Positions 8,742 through 18,399 of a stretch of 64,000 nt of DNA are shown here, piece after piece (positions within the stretch are counted from its first letter, which is position 1; each line of letters opens with the position of its first letter). The notes below the pieces were generated by a model that worked only from the letters and a program-made list of their open reading frames with translations, had not been told where the DNA came from and did not search any database. Both the position numbers and the translations under genes were made by a program. The stretch is from Williamsia sp. 1135. Lineage in GTDB: Bacteria; Actinomycetota; Actinomycetes; Mycobacteriales; Mycobacteriaceae. The stretch lies in contig NZ_MJEI01000107.1 of assembly GCF_002095395.1 (NCBI RefSeq), forward strand, positions 62,001-126,000, given 5' to 3'.

Positions 8742-9088
8742 GCGGCGTCGGGCGCGCTCAGACGCAGATAGATGCGACCGCCGTCGACGACGGTCTGATG
8801 GACACGGACCGGGAGTTTGGCGGGCGGACCGGACGGCATCCCGGTACGTAGGTCGAAGCAGGCCTCGTGGAGAGGACACTCCACGGCGCAATCCTCGACC
8901 CAACCGTCGGCGAGGGACGTGTCTTGATGGGTGCAGGTGTCGTCGATCGCGAACACACCCTCGCTCGTGTGGAATACCGCGATGGTCGCCTGTCCCGGCG
9001 GCGTCACCCGCAGGACTTCGCCGGCGGGGAGCGTGTCGGTGGTCGCCACCAAGAAGTGGGTGAGGTCCTGCTGGGGGAGTGTGGTCAT
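8738..9088 (-). CDS. Rieske-type [2Fe-2S] ferredoxin
   Basis: A 116-residue soluble Rieske ferredoxin. Cluster ligands are visible as CTH (Cys52, His54) and CPLH (Cys71, His74), with the normal spacing. It resembles the BphF/NirD-like ferredoxins that shuttle electrons from a flavoprotein reductase to an oxygenase. ATG 9088 is preceded by a GAGG ribosome binding site; the longer frame to 9226 would cross the operator region and is rejected. It is first in a two-gene unit with the ferredoxin reductase and divergent from the IclR gene. Confidence 0.9.
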   Translation of the reverse strand: MTTLPQQDLTHFLVATTDTLPAGEVLRVTPPGQATIAVFHTSEGVFAIDDTCTHQDTSLADGWVEDCAVECPLHEACFDLRTGMPSGPPAKLPVRVHQTVVDGGRIYLRLSAPDAA

Positions 9089-9125
9089 GGTGGCCTCGTG
9101 ATGTCGGGAGTGTATGTGACGGCCA

Positions 9126-9216
9126 GTTGCGTACGTTGCAACAAGAATCGTTATGCGCAACAGATTGGCAGCCGTGAGCCCAGTCGTCAAGCCGCCGCGC
9201 ACGTGTTGTGCATAAC
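9126..9216. promoter_or_regulatory. Cluster of three palindromic sites, candidate IclR operators
   Basis: In the gap between ferredoxin and iclR-type gene: GTTGC-N7-GCAAC at 9126-9142, GTTATGCGCAAC at 9150-9161 and GTTGTGCATAAC at 9205-9216. The last two are near copies of the palindrome GTTGTGCACAAC. The GTTGC-N7-GCAAC form recurs before the dehydrogenase gene at 10124-10142. That shared motif ties both promoters to one regulator, most simply the IclR protein encoded between them. Confidence 0.6.
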
Positions 9217-9268
9217 CCGAGCGCACAGCGCCGGAACGGGTCGTCGCGGTCGTCGGTGGGCGTCCGAT

Positions 9269-9274
9269 TAGGGT
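9269..9274 (+). promoter_or_regulatory. -10 box TAGGGT of a leaderless iclR-type transcript
   Basis: TAGGGT ends 8 nt before ATG 9283, so transcription should begin at or next to the start codon. No ribosome binding site is visible. Confidence 0.5.
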
Positions 9275-9282
9275 GAACAGCG

Positions 9283-10062
9283 ATGACTGATGCCGAGAAC
9301 GAAACCCGACCCGCGTCGATCCAGTCGGTCGACCGGGCGCTGCAGGTGCTGGAGATCCTGGCCCGGGAAGGGCAGGGCGGTGTCTCCGACATCGCGGACA
9401 CCCTGGGCGTCCACAAGTCGACGGTCTCCCGACTGGTGTCCGTCCTCGAGGCCAGGGGTTTCGTCGAGCAACTGGCCGACCGGGGCAAATACCGGCTCGG
9501 CTTCACGCTCGTCCGGCTCGCCGGGGCGACGATGGCGACACGGGATCTCGGAAAAGAAAGCCGCGACGTGTGCGAGCCGCTGGCCGCAGAAGTGGGAGAG
9601 ACGGTCAATCTGGCGATCCTCGAAGGCGACCGCGCGATCAACATCACCGAATCCAGTGGTCCGTCGGGTATAGCCCTGCGCACCTGGGTGGGCCAGAGTT
9701 CGCCTGCGCACGCCACCTCGAGCGGGAAGGTGCTGTTGTCGGCATTGACCGATGCCGAACTCGGGGCCGCGCTCGACGAAGCCCTCGAACGCTTCACCGA
9801 CCGCACGATCGTCAGCCGTGACGCTCTGCGTGATGAACTGCACGTGATCGCCGGGCGGGGCTGGTCGGGTGCGGTGGAGGAACTCGAGGAGGGACTCAAC
9901 GCGATCGCGGCACCGGTGCGTGATCACACCCGTGATGTCGTTGCGGCGCTGAGTATTTCGGGTCCGAGTTTCCGTTTGACCCCGGACGTCATGGAATTGC
10001 TGGCACCACGGGTTCGGGAAGCGGCCCTCGAGGTCAGTCGGCGGATCGGCTTTCCGGGCTGA
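9283..10062 (+). CDS. IclR family transcriptional regulator of the betaine/sarcosine island
   Basis: A 259-residue IclR protein. The N-terminal winged helix (SVDRALQVLEILAREGQGGV, then LGVHKSTVSRLVSVLEARGF) is followed by the effector domain with HATSSGKVLL and GLNAIAAPVRD. IclR proteins bind a small metabolite and control adjacent catabolic genes. Here the gene sits between the ferredoxin/reductase pair and the oxidase/oxygenase operon, flanked on both sides by the same GTTGC-N7-GCAAC palindrome. It is therefore the likely local regulator; whether it activates or represses cannot be seen. The transcript appears leaderless. Confidence 0.9.
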   Translation: MTDAENETRPASIQSVDRALQVLEILAREGQGGVSDIADTLGVHKSTVSRLVSVLEARGFVEQLADRGKYRLGFTLVRLAGATMATRDLGKESRDVCEPLAAEVGETVNLAILEGDRAINITESSGPSGIALRTWVGQSSPAHATSSGKVLLSALTDAELGAALDEALERFTDRTIVSRDALRDELHVIAGRGWSGAVEELEEGLNAIAAPVRDHTRDVVAALSISGPSFRLTPDVMELLAPRVREAALEVSRRIGFPG

Positions 10063-10084
10063 CCCGGTGTGACTTGACACCGGG
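10063..10084 (+). terminator. Hairpin after the IclR gene
   Basis: CCCGGTGT, loop GACTTG, ACACCGGG: an 8-bp perfect stem beginning directly after the IclR stop codon. There is no T tract, so this is a U-less terminator candidate that would isolate the regulator from the operon downstream. Confidence 0.5.
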
Positions 10085-10123
10085 GCGCACCCAGGCCCAC
10101 CATTTGTTGCGTAGGGCACGACG

Positions 10124-10142
10124 TGTTGCAGACAGCGCAACA
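10124..10142. promoter_or_regulatory. TGTTGC-N7-GCAACA operator before the catabolic operon
   Basis: A perfect 6-bp inverted repeat with 7-bp spacer lies 40 bp before the GTG start at 10183. An additional half site TTGTTGCG lies at 10104-10111. Spacing and core match the site at 9126-9142 on the other side of the IclR gene. Confidence 0.6.
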
Positions 10143-10182
10143 ACTGGATTTGCTCGGTGGTCGCTAGGTTTGGAGACTTCTG

Positions 10183-12654
10183 GTGGGACAACCACGATTC
10201 CTCATCATCGGCGCGGGCGTGGTCGGGTCGTCTCTCGCAGATGAGCTGACCGCGCTGGGTCACCGCGACGTGACAGTCCTCGATCGCGGACCCCTGGTAC
10301 CCGGAACCACCGCCATGACGGGCGGCTCGAGTTCGCACGCACCCGGTCTCGTGTTCCAGACCAACGCTTCCCCCACGATGACCGGTTTTGCGCAGTACAC
10401 CGCGCAGAAGTTCGGGTCACTCAATCAGCCGGGCAGCCTCTCGTTCAACGCTGTGGGAGGCCTCGAGGTGGCGACCACGCCGCAGCGCCTGGCCGAGCTC
10501 GCCCGCAAGGAGGGCTGGGCGAAAGTTGCGGGAATCCCGGCCGAGCTGCTCACACCCGCCGAGTGTGTCGCACTACACCCACTGCTCGATCGCGGACTCG
10601 TCCTCGGCGGTCTGCACACGCCGACCGACGGACTGGCCGGAGCGCCTGCGGCGATCACGGCGCAGATGAATCGTGCGATCGAACGTGGTGCGGTCTTCAT
10701 CGGTGACCAGGTCGTGGTCGAGGTGCTGCGGCGTGGGGGTTCGGTGACGGGCGTACGAACGGCTGACCGGGTCTTCCGCGCCGACGTCGTCATCTCCTGC
10801 GCGGGATTCTGGGGTGCGCAACTCGGTGAGCTCGTCGATCTGGTGGTGCCGCTGGTGCCGATGGGCCATCAGTACGCGAAAACGTCTGCCATAGAATCGC
10901 TTTCCGCACTTCCGGATTCCGGCCGCGGCCATGCCGACGCCGCGTTGCCCATCCTGCGGCATCAGGATGCAGATCTGTACTACCGGCAGCACGGCAACCA
11001 GATCGGCATCGGCTATTACGGCCACCGGCCGATGCCCGTGGACATGAATCGGCTGTACGAGGCGACTGCGGACGAGTCGATGCCGTCCATGTTGCCTTTC
11101 ACCGCAGCCGACTTCGATCCCGCATGGGCCGAGACGGCACGGATGTTGCCCGACGTCGCCTCCGCTGAGGTCGTGGACGGATTCAACGGCATCTTCTCCT
11201 TCACCCCCGATGGTGGGCCGATGATGGGTGAACACCCGGGCCTCGACGGCTTCTGGGTTGCTGAGGCGGTGTGGGTCACGCATTCGGCCGGCGTCGCAAA
11301 AACCATGGCGCACTGGATCACGCAGGGTACTCCCGACGTCGATCTGCACGGCTGCGACCTCGCCCGGTTCACCGACGCGCAATTGCGGCCCGACTACGTG
11401 GCGGACACGAGCGCGCAGGGTTTCGTCGAGGTCTACGACATCATTCATCCGCGGGAGCCGCGCTCGGTGCAGCGCGGTATCGCCGCCAGCCCGTTTCACG
11501 CTCGCCAGGTCGCAGCGGGCGCCGTCTTCCATGTGGGCCGGCAGTGGGAACGTCCGGCCTGGTACGAGTCGAACGCTCATCTGGTGGATGCGCGACACCA
11601 CTATCCCGCCGATGAGTGGGCGAGGCGGCATTGGTCGCCCATCGTTCTCGCGGAGGCCGCGGCAACGAGGGAGCGAGTCGGCTTGTACGACATGACGTCT
11701 CTCATGAGGATCGAGGTGACAGGACCGGACGCGGCTACCTTCCTGAGTCGGCTGCTGACGCGAAACGTCGACCGTCCGATCGGGACCGTGGTCTACGCGC
11801 TGCTCCTCGATGCCCGCGGTGGGGTACGCAGCGATGTGACCGTCGCGCGGCTGGGCGACGATCGTTTTCAACTCGGTATCAACGGCCCGATGGACATCGA
11901 TTGGTTACGTCGGCGGCGTGATGCGGAGGCAGTCACGATCACCGACATCACCGCAGTGACCTGCTGCATCGGTGTCTGGGGGCCGCGGGCCCGGGATCTG
12001 GTGGCGCCATTGTGCTCGATCGATCTGCGAGACAACACCCTCGGCTATTACAAAGCCGCCGAAGCCACCATCGCGGGCATCGCCGTCACCATGTTGCGCA
12101 TCTCGTATGTCGGCGAACTGGGCTGGGAGATCTACGCAGGCAACGCCGACGGACAGCAGCTGTGGGATCGCCTCGCCGAGGCGGGAAAAACGGTCGGTGC
12201 GGTCCTTGCCGGACGTAGCGCGCTCGACGTGCTCCGCATCGAAAAGGGTTATCGCTCATGGGGACATGACGTGAACGCCGAGATGACCCCGGACGAGGCG
12301 GGAATCGGTTTCGCCGTGGGAAAGAAGCACGACTTCTTCGGCCGCGAGGCCCTGCTGGAACGTCCGATCCGGTGCCGGCTGCAGACGGTGGTGGCCGACG
12401 ATCCGGCCGCCGTGGTCCTCGGAGGTGAACCTGTCCTGGTGGACACCGAGGTGGTGGGTCACGTCACCTCTGCTGCCTTCTCGCCGACCGTCGGACGCAC
12501 GATCGCCTATGTCAAGGTGCGACCGGACGTCGACATCGGAGAACACGTGAGCATCGAGTACTTCGGTCGCACCCTCGACTTCACCGTCACCGATCCGGTG
12601 CTCGTCGATCCGGCAGGCGATCGGGTCAAAGGACTGATCGGAGTGGTGGGTTGA
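10183..12654 (+). CDS. Dimethylglycine dehydrogenase-like FAD oxidoreductase fused to a GcvT-type domain
   Basis: An 823-residue two-part enzyme. The N-terminal DAO-type flavoprotein has the FAD motif [19 protein letters not shown] (from residue 8) and a conserved [20 protein letters not shown]. The C-terminal part, from about residue 430, is a GcvT/aminomethyltransferase domain that ends in a barrel. Mammalian and bacterial dimethylglycine and sarcosine dehydrogenases share this layout and pass the removed methyl group to tetrahydrofolate. The likely reaction is dimethylglycine to sarcosine; sarcosine or another N-methyl amine is possible. It starts with GTG 10183 behind a weak GGAGA site. 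Its stop overlaps the next start (TTGA), so it leads a coupled operon. Confidence 0.82.
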   Translation: MGQPRFLIIGAGVVGSSLADELTALGHRDVTVLDRGPLVPGTTAMTGGSSSHAPGLVFQTNASPTMTGFAQYTAQKFGSLNQPGSLSFNAVGGLEVATTPQRLAELARKEGWAKVAGIPAELLTPAECVALHPLLDRGLVLGGLHTPTDGLAGAPAAITAQMNRAIERGAVFIGDQVVVEVLRRGGSVTGVRTADRVFRADVVISCAGFWGAQLGELVDLVVPLVPMGHQYAKTSAIESLSALPDSGRGHADAALPILRHQDADLYYRQHGNQIGIGYYGHRPMPVDMNRLYEATADESMPSMLPFTAADFDPAWAETARMLPDVASAEVVDGFNGIFSFTPDGGPMMGEHPGLDGFWVAEAVWVTHSAGVAKTMAHWITQGTPDVDLHGCDLARFTDAQLRPDYVADTSAQGFVEVYDIIHPREPRSVQRGIAASPFHARQVAAGAVFHVGRQWERPAWYESNAHLVDARHHYPADEWARRHWSPIVLAEAAATRERVGLYDMTSLMRIEVTGPDAATFLSRLLTRNVDRPIGTVVYALLLDARGGVRSDVTVARLGDDRFQLGINGPMDIDWLRRRRDAEAVTITDITAVTCCIGVWGPRARDLVAPLCSIDLRDNTLGYYKAAEATIAGIAVTMLRISYVGELGWEIYAGNADGQQLWDRLAEAGKTVGAVLAGRSALDVLRIEKGYRSWGHDVNAEMTPDEAGIGFAVGKKHDFFGREALLERPIRCRLQTVVADDPAAVVLGGEPVLVDTEVVGHVTSAAFSPTVGRTIAYVKVRPDVDIGEHVSIEYFGRTLDFTVTDPVLVDPAGDRVKGLIGVVG

Positions 12655-13793
12655 GCAATACGAAATACGATGTCATCGTCCTGGGCCTCGGCGGGATGGG
12701 ATCCGCGGCGGCGTATCACCTCGCGGCCCGTGGCAGGCGGGTCCTGGGTCTCGAGCGCTTCACCCCTGCACACGATCAAGGTTCGAGCCACGGCGGTTCC
12801 CGGATCATCCGGCAGTCGTACTTCGAGGATCCCGCTTACGTCCCGTTGCTCCTGCGTTCGTACGAACTGTGGGAAAAACTCAAGCGGGACAGCGGGATAG
12901 ATGTTTATTCGGTCACCGGCGGTTTGTTCATGGGGCCCGCAGAACCCACGACCTTCTCGGGCTCCCTCCGGGCCTCAGAGCAGTGGGATCTGGCGCACGA
13001 GGTGTTGACCGACCGCGAGGTGCATCGGCGTTTTCCGGCATTCGACCCGCCTGCAGGACATATGGCGCTGTACGAGAGCATGGCCGGATTCGCCCGCCCG
13101 GAGGCCACGGTGCAGGCGCACATCAACCTCGCGCACAACGCCGGCGCCGACCTGCACTTCGGTGAACCCGTCACATCGTGGTCGGACTCCGGCGACGGAG
13201 TCGTGGTGACCACGGAGGCGGGCACGTACCGCGCCGCGCATGTGGTGGTGTGTCCGGGGGCCTGGGCGCCGAAGATACTCTCTGACATCGGCATCCCCAT
13301 CCGGATCGAGCGACAGGTGATGTATTGGATCGACCCCGTGGCGGGATCTGCTCCGATGGAGGGTGGCCCGATCTATATCCACGAGACCGATGGGGTCGAG
13401 CAGATCTACGGATTCCCGCCCATCGACGGGCCCGGGGGCGGCGCCAAGGTCGCCTTCTTCCGCAAAGGCGAGGATTGCACGCCCGAGACGATCGACCGGA
13501 CGGTGTATCCACACGAGATCGAGGCGATGGTCGAACGGGTGGGCAGGCTGTTACCCGGCTTGACCGGGTCGGTACTGGACACCGCGACCTGCATGTACTC
13601 GACCACCCCGGACGAGAACTTCGTCATCGCACGGCATCCCGGGCACCACAATGTGACCGTCGCCTGTGGTTTCTCCGGGCACGGGTTCAAGTTCGTTCCT
13701 GTGGTGGGAGAGATTCTCGCTGATCTCGCCATCGATGGCGCCACCGATCATCCCATTGCCCTCTTCGACCCGAAAAGGCTGGCCGACGCATGA
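12651..13793 (+). CDS. Monomeric sarcosine oxidase-like flavoenzyme
   Basis: A 380-residue protein of the monomeric sarcosine oxidase/N-methyltryptophan oxidase family. The FAD motif GLGGMGSAA is at residues 12-20, and [19 protein letters not shown] at 45-63 is typical. Cys314 in [12 protein letters not shown] sits where monomeric sarcosine oxidase has its covalent flavin Cys315. The expected reaction is sarcosine plus oxygen to glycine, formaldehyde and peroxide. The TTG start overlaps the previous stop, and its TGA overlaps the next ATG, so translation is coupled on both sides. The substrate is inferred from context; pipecolate or methyltryptophan are alternatives. Confidence 0.85.
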   Translation: MSNTKYDVIVLGLGGMGSAAAYHLAARGRRVLGLERFTPAHDQGSSHGGSRIIRQSYFEDPAYVPLLLRSYELWEKLKRDSGIDVYSVTGGLFMGPAEPTTFSGSLRASEQWDLAHEVLTDREVHRRFPAFDPPAGHMALYESMAGFARPEATVQAHINLAHNAGADLHFGEPVTSWSDSGDGVVVTTEAGTYRAAHVVVCPGAWAPKILSDIGIPIRIERQVMYWIDPVAGSAPMEGGPIYIHETDGVEQIYGFPPIDGPGGGAKVAFFRKGEDCTPETIDRTVYPHEIEAMVERVGRLLPGLTGSVLDTATCMYSTTPDENFVIARHPGHHNVTVACGFSGHGFKFVPVVGEILADLAIDGATDHPIALFDPKRLADA

Positions 13794-14962
13794 CCATCAC
13801 CGGAATGCCAGGGCACCAACAACACCCGGACCCCCCGGCGGCAGCCTCCGGTACTCCCGCGCTGCTGCCGACGCTGGGAGGACAGGCGTACATCGATCCG
13901 GGTTACTTTGCCGCAGAGCAGGCGACCATCTTCGAGCAGATGTGGTTCTGCGCTGTCCTCGCCGCCGATCTGCCGAACACCGGGAGTTTCAAGACGGTGA
14001 TGGTCGGCCGTGAGAGTGTGATGATCGTCCGCGGCCGCGATGGGCGGCTGCGTGCCTTCCTCAACAGCTGCCGCCATCGAGGCGCGTTGGTCTGCACTGA
14101 GCCCGAAGGGCAGGTGCGCCGCAACCTGCAATGCTCGTATCATGCGTGGACCTATGGGCTCGACGGCAAACTGGTGGCAGCGCCCAACCTCGTCGACCTG
14201 GGGGAAATCGACCGCACCGCATACGGTCTCATTCCTGTGGCGACCCATGAGTGGCTCGGGTATGTGTGGGTGTGCCTGGCCGACGACCCTCCGACGTTCG
14301 CGGAGTCCGTCCAGGGAGCGGTGACCGAACGGTTGGGCGACGCTGAGTCGATCGAGCGATACGAGGTCGATCGACTGGTGCTGGGCAGGCGGGAGCGTTA
14401 CGAGGTCGCGTCGAACTGGAAACTGATCATCGAGAACTTCATGGAGTGCTATCACTGCGCGACGATCCATCCGGAGCTGACCGAGGTGCTGCCAGAGTTC
14501 GCCGATGGGCTCGCAGCCCAGTACTACGTCGGTCACGGGGCGCTGTTCGGCGACGACGTCGAAGGCTTCACCATCGACGGTTCAACAGGGCTGGGTGTGC
14601 TGCCGGAACTGTCGGAATCTCAGGATCGTAGGTACTACGCGATCACCGTCCGCCCGCAGGTATTCATCAACTTGGTTCCCGACCACGTCATCGTGCACCG
14701 GATGTATCCGACGGCCGTCGACAAAACCGTCGTCGAATGCGATTGGCTCTATCACCCAGGGGTTTTGGCGGCCGGCGCCGATCTGGACAAATCGGTCGAA
14801 CTCTTCCATCGCGTCAATGTGCAGGATTTCGAGGCGTGTGAGCGAACGCAACCGGGAATGGTCTCGCGCGCGTATCGACGTGGCGGCGTACTCGTTCCCG
14901 CCGAACACCACATCGCCGAATTTCACGATTGGGTGCGCACGATGGCCGGACCCGTCGCATAG
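13790..14962 (+). CDS. GbcA-like Rieske non-heme iron oxygenase, probable glycine betaine demethylase
   Basis: A 390-residue oxygenase alpha subunit. The Rieske cluster ligands are Cys94/His96 (CRHRG) and Cys115/His118 (CSYHAW). The catalytic iron site is [16 protein letters not shown] with His222 and His227. The sequence style is that of GbcA, which removes a methyl group from glycine betaine to give dimethylglycine and formaldehyde. That fits a dimethylglycine and a sarcosine enzyme directly upstream. No GbcB-type reductase is fused or adjacent. The divergent Rieske ferredoxin and ferredoxin reductase at 7521-9088 are the likely electron source. Stachydrine or carnitine demethylation would be alternatives. 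Confidence 0.82.
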   Translation: MTITGMPGHQQHPDPPAAASGTPALLPTLGGQAYIDPGYFAAEQATIFEQMWFCAVLAADLPNTGSFKTVMVGRESVMIVRGRDGRLRAFLNSCRHRGALVCTEPEGQVRRNLQCSYHAWTYGLDGKLVAAPNLVDLGEIDRTAYGLIPVATHEWLGYVWVCLADDPPTFAESVQGAVTERLGDAESIERYEVDRLVLGRRERYEVASNWKLIIENFMECYHCATIHPELTEVLPEFADGLAAQYYVGHGALFGDDVEGFTIDGSTGLGVLPELSESQDRRYYAITVRPQVFINLVPDHVIVHRMYPTAVDKTVVECDWLYHPGVLAAGADLDKSVELFHRVNVQDFEACERTQPGMVSRAYRRGGVLVPAEHHIAEFHDWVRTMAGPVA

Positions 14963-15010
14963 TTGACCGGTCACCGTGCACTGGCTCGGTGATCGGAAGG
15001 ACGTGCGGCA

Positions 15011-16564
15011 ATGACCACTACGCAACCCGAGGGTGCGCCCTCACCTCCTCCAGATTCCGTACCCGCAGGCTCCGACGACGGAATGGAGCACTTCGGCTAC
15101 AAACCCAGCCTCAACCGGAGCATCGGCAAGTTCGCCAGTTTCGCCGCGGGAGTCTCCTACATATCCATCCTCACCGGGACCTTCCAGCTGTTCTACTTCG
15201 GATTCGGCACGGCCGGGGCCGCGTATCTGTGGTCGTGGCCCATCGTCTTCGTCGGGCAACTCGCGGTTGCTCTCTGCTTCATGGAGTTGGCAGCGAAGTA
15301 TCCGATTGCCGGCTCGGTCTACAACTGGGCAAAGATTCTTGGCAGCAAATTCGTCGGCTGGTTCTCGGGGTGGATGATGCTGACCGCCTCCATCGTCACG
15401 ATCGCCGCGGTGGTGCTCGCACTCGATTCGACCCTGCCCCGGATCTGGCCCGGCTTCCGCGTGATCGGCAGCGACGACCTGTCCGTCACGTCGCCGGAGA
15501 ACGCGGTCCTTCTCGGAACGATCTTGATCATCTGCACCACGGTGATCAACGCCTTCGGTGTCAAGTTGATGTCGGTGATCAACAGCACCGGCGTGTTCAT
15601 CGAACTGATTGCCGCAGTGCTCATCGCGATCATTCTGGCGTTCAACATCGAACGCGGACCCGACGTGTTCTTCTCCACGAATGGGTACGGCGATGGCGTC
15701 AGCGGTGGCTATCTGGGGGCATTCTTGATCGCCTCGCTGGCATCGGGCTACGTGATGTACGGCTTCGACACCGCCAGTTCGCTGGGTGAGGAAACCAACG
15801 AACCCAGGAAGACCGCGCCCAAGGCGATCCTGCGCGCGATTCTTGCCTCGTTCGTGATCGGCGGCGCGATCCTCGTCTTCGCAATCCTTGCCGCGCCCGA
15901 CCTCAACGACCCACTACTGGCCGAGAAGTCCGGCGGCCTGCAATACCTGATCGAACAGGTGATGGTCAGCCCGCTCGGCACCATCTTCCTGATCTGCATC
16001 GTGATCGCGGTCTTCGTCTGCACCCTGGCAGTACACACGGCCGCGATCCGGATGAGTTTCGCCATGGCTCGCGACAACGCGCTGCCGTTCGGTGAATCGT
16101 TGGCGAAGGTCCATCCCAGGTACCAGACGCCCGTCGTGCCTGCGGTGACGATCGGCGTGCTGGCGGTCCTGATCCTGGTGATCAACATCAATCAGCCGCA
16201 GATCTTCACGGTGCTCACCTCGATCGCGATCATCATGATCTACATCGCCTACCTGTTGGTCACCGGCCCGCTGCTGATCCAGCGGTTCAAGGGCAATTGG
16301 CCACCACCCGATCTCGAGCGGGACGGATTCTTCACCATGGGCAGGTGGGGGTTGGTCGTGAACATCTTTGCCGTGGTCTGGGGCTTCCTGATGGCGTTGA
16401 ACCTGGCGTGGCCACGAGAATCGGTCTACGGCGTCGGCTGGTACAACGCCTGGGGCGCGTTCATCTACATCGGGATCATCGCGGGCGTCGGGTTCCTCTG
16501 GTACTTCACCGTGGGAAGCCGAAGCATCGGAGTTCTGAAATCACATGCAGCCGAAACCAAGTGA
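15011..16564 (+). CDS. APC superfamily amino acid/amine permease
   Basis: A 517-residue integral membrane protein with about 12 predicted helices and the APC signature region near the N-terminus (SILTGTFQLFYFGFGTAGA then VGQLAVALCFMELAAKYPIAGSVYNW, read as two parts). A short polar Pro/Ser-rich tail precedes the first helix. It is last in the catabolic operon, 48 bases after the oxygenase gene, preceded by GGAAGGA. It should import the substrate or an intermediate. Glycine betaine is normally carried by BCCT or ABC systems, so an APC carrier here is unusual and may point to another N-methyl amino acid as the real substrate. Confidence 0.85.
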   Translation: MTTTQPEGAPSPPPDSVPAGSDDGMEHFGYKPSLNRSIGKFASFAAGVSYISILTGTFQLFYFGFGTAGAAYLWSWPIVFVGQLAVALCFMELAAKYPIAGSVYNWAKILGSKFVGWFSGWMMLTASIVTIAAVVLALDSTLPRIWPGFRVIGSDDLSVTSPENAVLLGTILIICTTVINAFGVKLMSVINSTGVFIELIAAVLIAIILAFNIERGPDVFFSTNGYGDGVSGGYLGAFLIASLASGYVMYGFDTASSLGEETNEPRKTAPKAILRAILASFVIGGAILVFAILAAPDLNDPLLAEKSGGLQYLIEQVMVSPLGTIFLICIVIAVFVCTLAVHTAAIRMSFAMARDNALPFGESLAKVHPRYQTPVVPAVTIGVLAVLILVININQPQIFTVLTSIAIIMIYIAYLLVTGPLLIQRFKGNWPPPDLERDGFFTMGRWGLVVNIFAVVWGFLMALNLAWPRESVYGVGWYNAWGAFIYIGIIAGVGFLWYFTVGSRSIGVLKSHAAETK

Positions 16565-16576
16565 TCCCAGCGGTGA

Positions 16577-17371
<795 letters not shown>

Positions 17372-17384
17372 TCGGGTCCTGCAC

Positions 17385-17864
17385 ATGAGCCAGAAACCGA
17401 AGGACGCCCGCCCGATAGTGATCGGGATCGGCGTTCTCGTGCTGGTACTCGGCTTCTACTTCGTCTTGCTCGGTTCCCGCGCCGTCGATCTGTTGACCAG
17501 CGGCGACCCGGTCGGCATCGGGTTGGGGATCGGGGTGCTGATCCTGCCGTTGCTGGGCGTCTGGATGGTGGTGGCCACGCTGCGCGCCGGGCTGGCTCAT
17601 CAGCGACTGGCCCGGCGAATGGTCGAGGAGGGCCGAGAACTCGACGTCTCGGAACTGCCGCGCAGACCATCAGGTCGGATCGAACGTGATGCCGCCGACG
17701 AACTGTTCGCCACGGTGAAAGCAGAGTGGGAAGCAGACCCGGGCAACTGGCGGGCGACCTACCGGATCGCCCGCGCCTACGACTACGCAGGTGATCGCTC
17801 TCGCGCCCGCGAGATGATGAAACGTGCTGTGGCACAAGAACGGGAAGCCGACACCGATGTCTGA
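17385..17864 (+). CDS. Conserved two-helix membrane protein
   Basis: A 159-residue protein of unknown function. Two hydrophobic helices (IVIGIGVLVLVLGFYFVLL and GIGLGIGVLILPLLGVWMVV) lie in the first 70 residues. A soluble C-terminal half follows with helices resembling a single tetratricopeptide-like unit (ADPGNWRATYRIARAYDYAG). It sits 13 bases after dapB and overlaps the next gene by 8 bases, so it is co-transcribed with both. A membrane protein occupies the same place next to dapB in mycobacteria, where it also lacks a known role. Confidence 0.8.
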   Translation: MSQKPKDARPIVIGIGVLVLVLGFYFVLLGSRAVDLLTSGDPVGIGLGIGVLILPLLGVWMVVATLRAGLAHQRLARRMVEEGRELDVSELPRRPSGRIERDAADELFATVKAEWEADPGNWRATYRIARAYDYAGDRSRAREMMKRAVAQEREADTDV

Positions 17865-18321
17865 AGACGTCTCGCTTCCGACGTTGCTGGTCGTACACCA
17901 CACGCCTTCGCCACCGATGCGTGAGCTGCTGGAAAAGGTCCTTGAGGGAGCCGCCGATCCCGCGATCTCGGGGGTGCGGGTCAAACCCATCGCCGCACTG
18001 GCCGCGACTGTGCCCGATGTGCTGTCCGCAGATGGCTTCCTGTTCGGCACCCCCGCGAACTTCGGTTACATGTCGGGCGCCCTCAAACACTTCTTCGACA
18101 CCGTCTACTACCCGGTACTCGGGTCGGTGACCGGAAAACCGTACGGACTGTGGGTGCACGGGAACAACGACACCGCAGGCGCAATCTCGTCGATTCAGAA
18201 GTTGGCGACCGGTCTCGACCTGGAAGCAGCTGCTGCGCCACTGGAGATCACCGAACTGAACACTGGAGCACGCGAAGCTTGTTACGAATTGGGTGCGGTT
18301 CTCGCGGCGACACTCGCATAG
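17857..18321 (+). CDS. Flavodoxin-like/NADPH-dependent FMN reductase family protein
   Basis: A 154-residue flavodoxin-fold protein. It has LLVVHHTPSPPMRELLEKVL at the start, where flavodoxins bind phosphate, and GFLFGTPANFGYMSGALKHFFDT, the pattern of the NADPH-dependent FMN reductase/WrbA-like group. KPYGLWVHGNND follows in the third flavin loop. ATG 17857 overlaps the preceding stop by 8 bases. A homologue follows dapB in mycobacteria. It is probably an FMN-binding reductase; its substrate and partner are unknown. Confidence 0.75.
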   Translation: MSEDVSLPTLLVVHHTPSPPMRELLEKVLEGAADPAISGVRVKPIAALAATVPDVLSADGFLFGTPANFGYMSGALKHFFDTVYYPVLGSVTGKPYGLWVHGNNDTAGAISSIQKLATGLDLEAAAAPLEITELNTGAREACYELGAVLAATLA

Positions 18322-18355
18322 CGAGTCCTTCCACTTTCAACTTATAGCGCACCCC

Positions 18356-18375
18356 GGGGCTTGCGGCAAGACCCC
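18356..18375. promoter_or_regulatory. Rifamycin-associated element (RAE) upstream of helR
   Basis: GGGGCTTGCGGCAAGACCCC is a near-perfect match to the palindromic RAE described before rifamycin-inducible genes of actinomycetes: GGGG, CTTGC, GCAAG, CCCC, with one extra A in the right arm. A candidate -10 (CAGAAT) follows at 18386-18391, eight bases before the GTG of helR, which puts the RAE over the -35 region. The identification rests on motif match plus position before a helR gene. Confidence 0.88.
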
Positions 18376-18399
18376 GGGGATGGCGCAGAATCTCTCGCC

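Noticed and set aside
8742-9899. N-terminal extension of the ferredoxin reductase frame to 9899, about 380 extra codons
   Set aside because: It crosses the Rieske ferredoxin gene, the operator region and part of the IclR gene. The protein family starts at ATG 8741.
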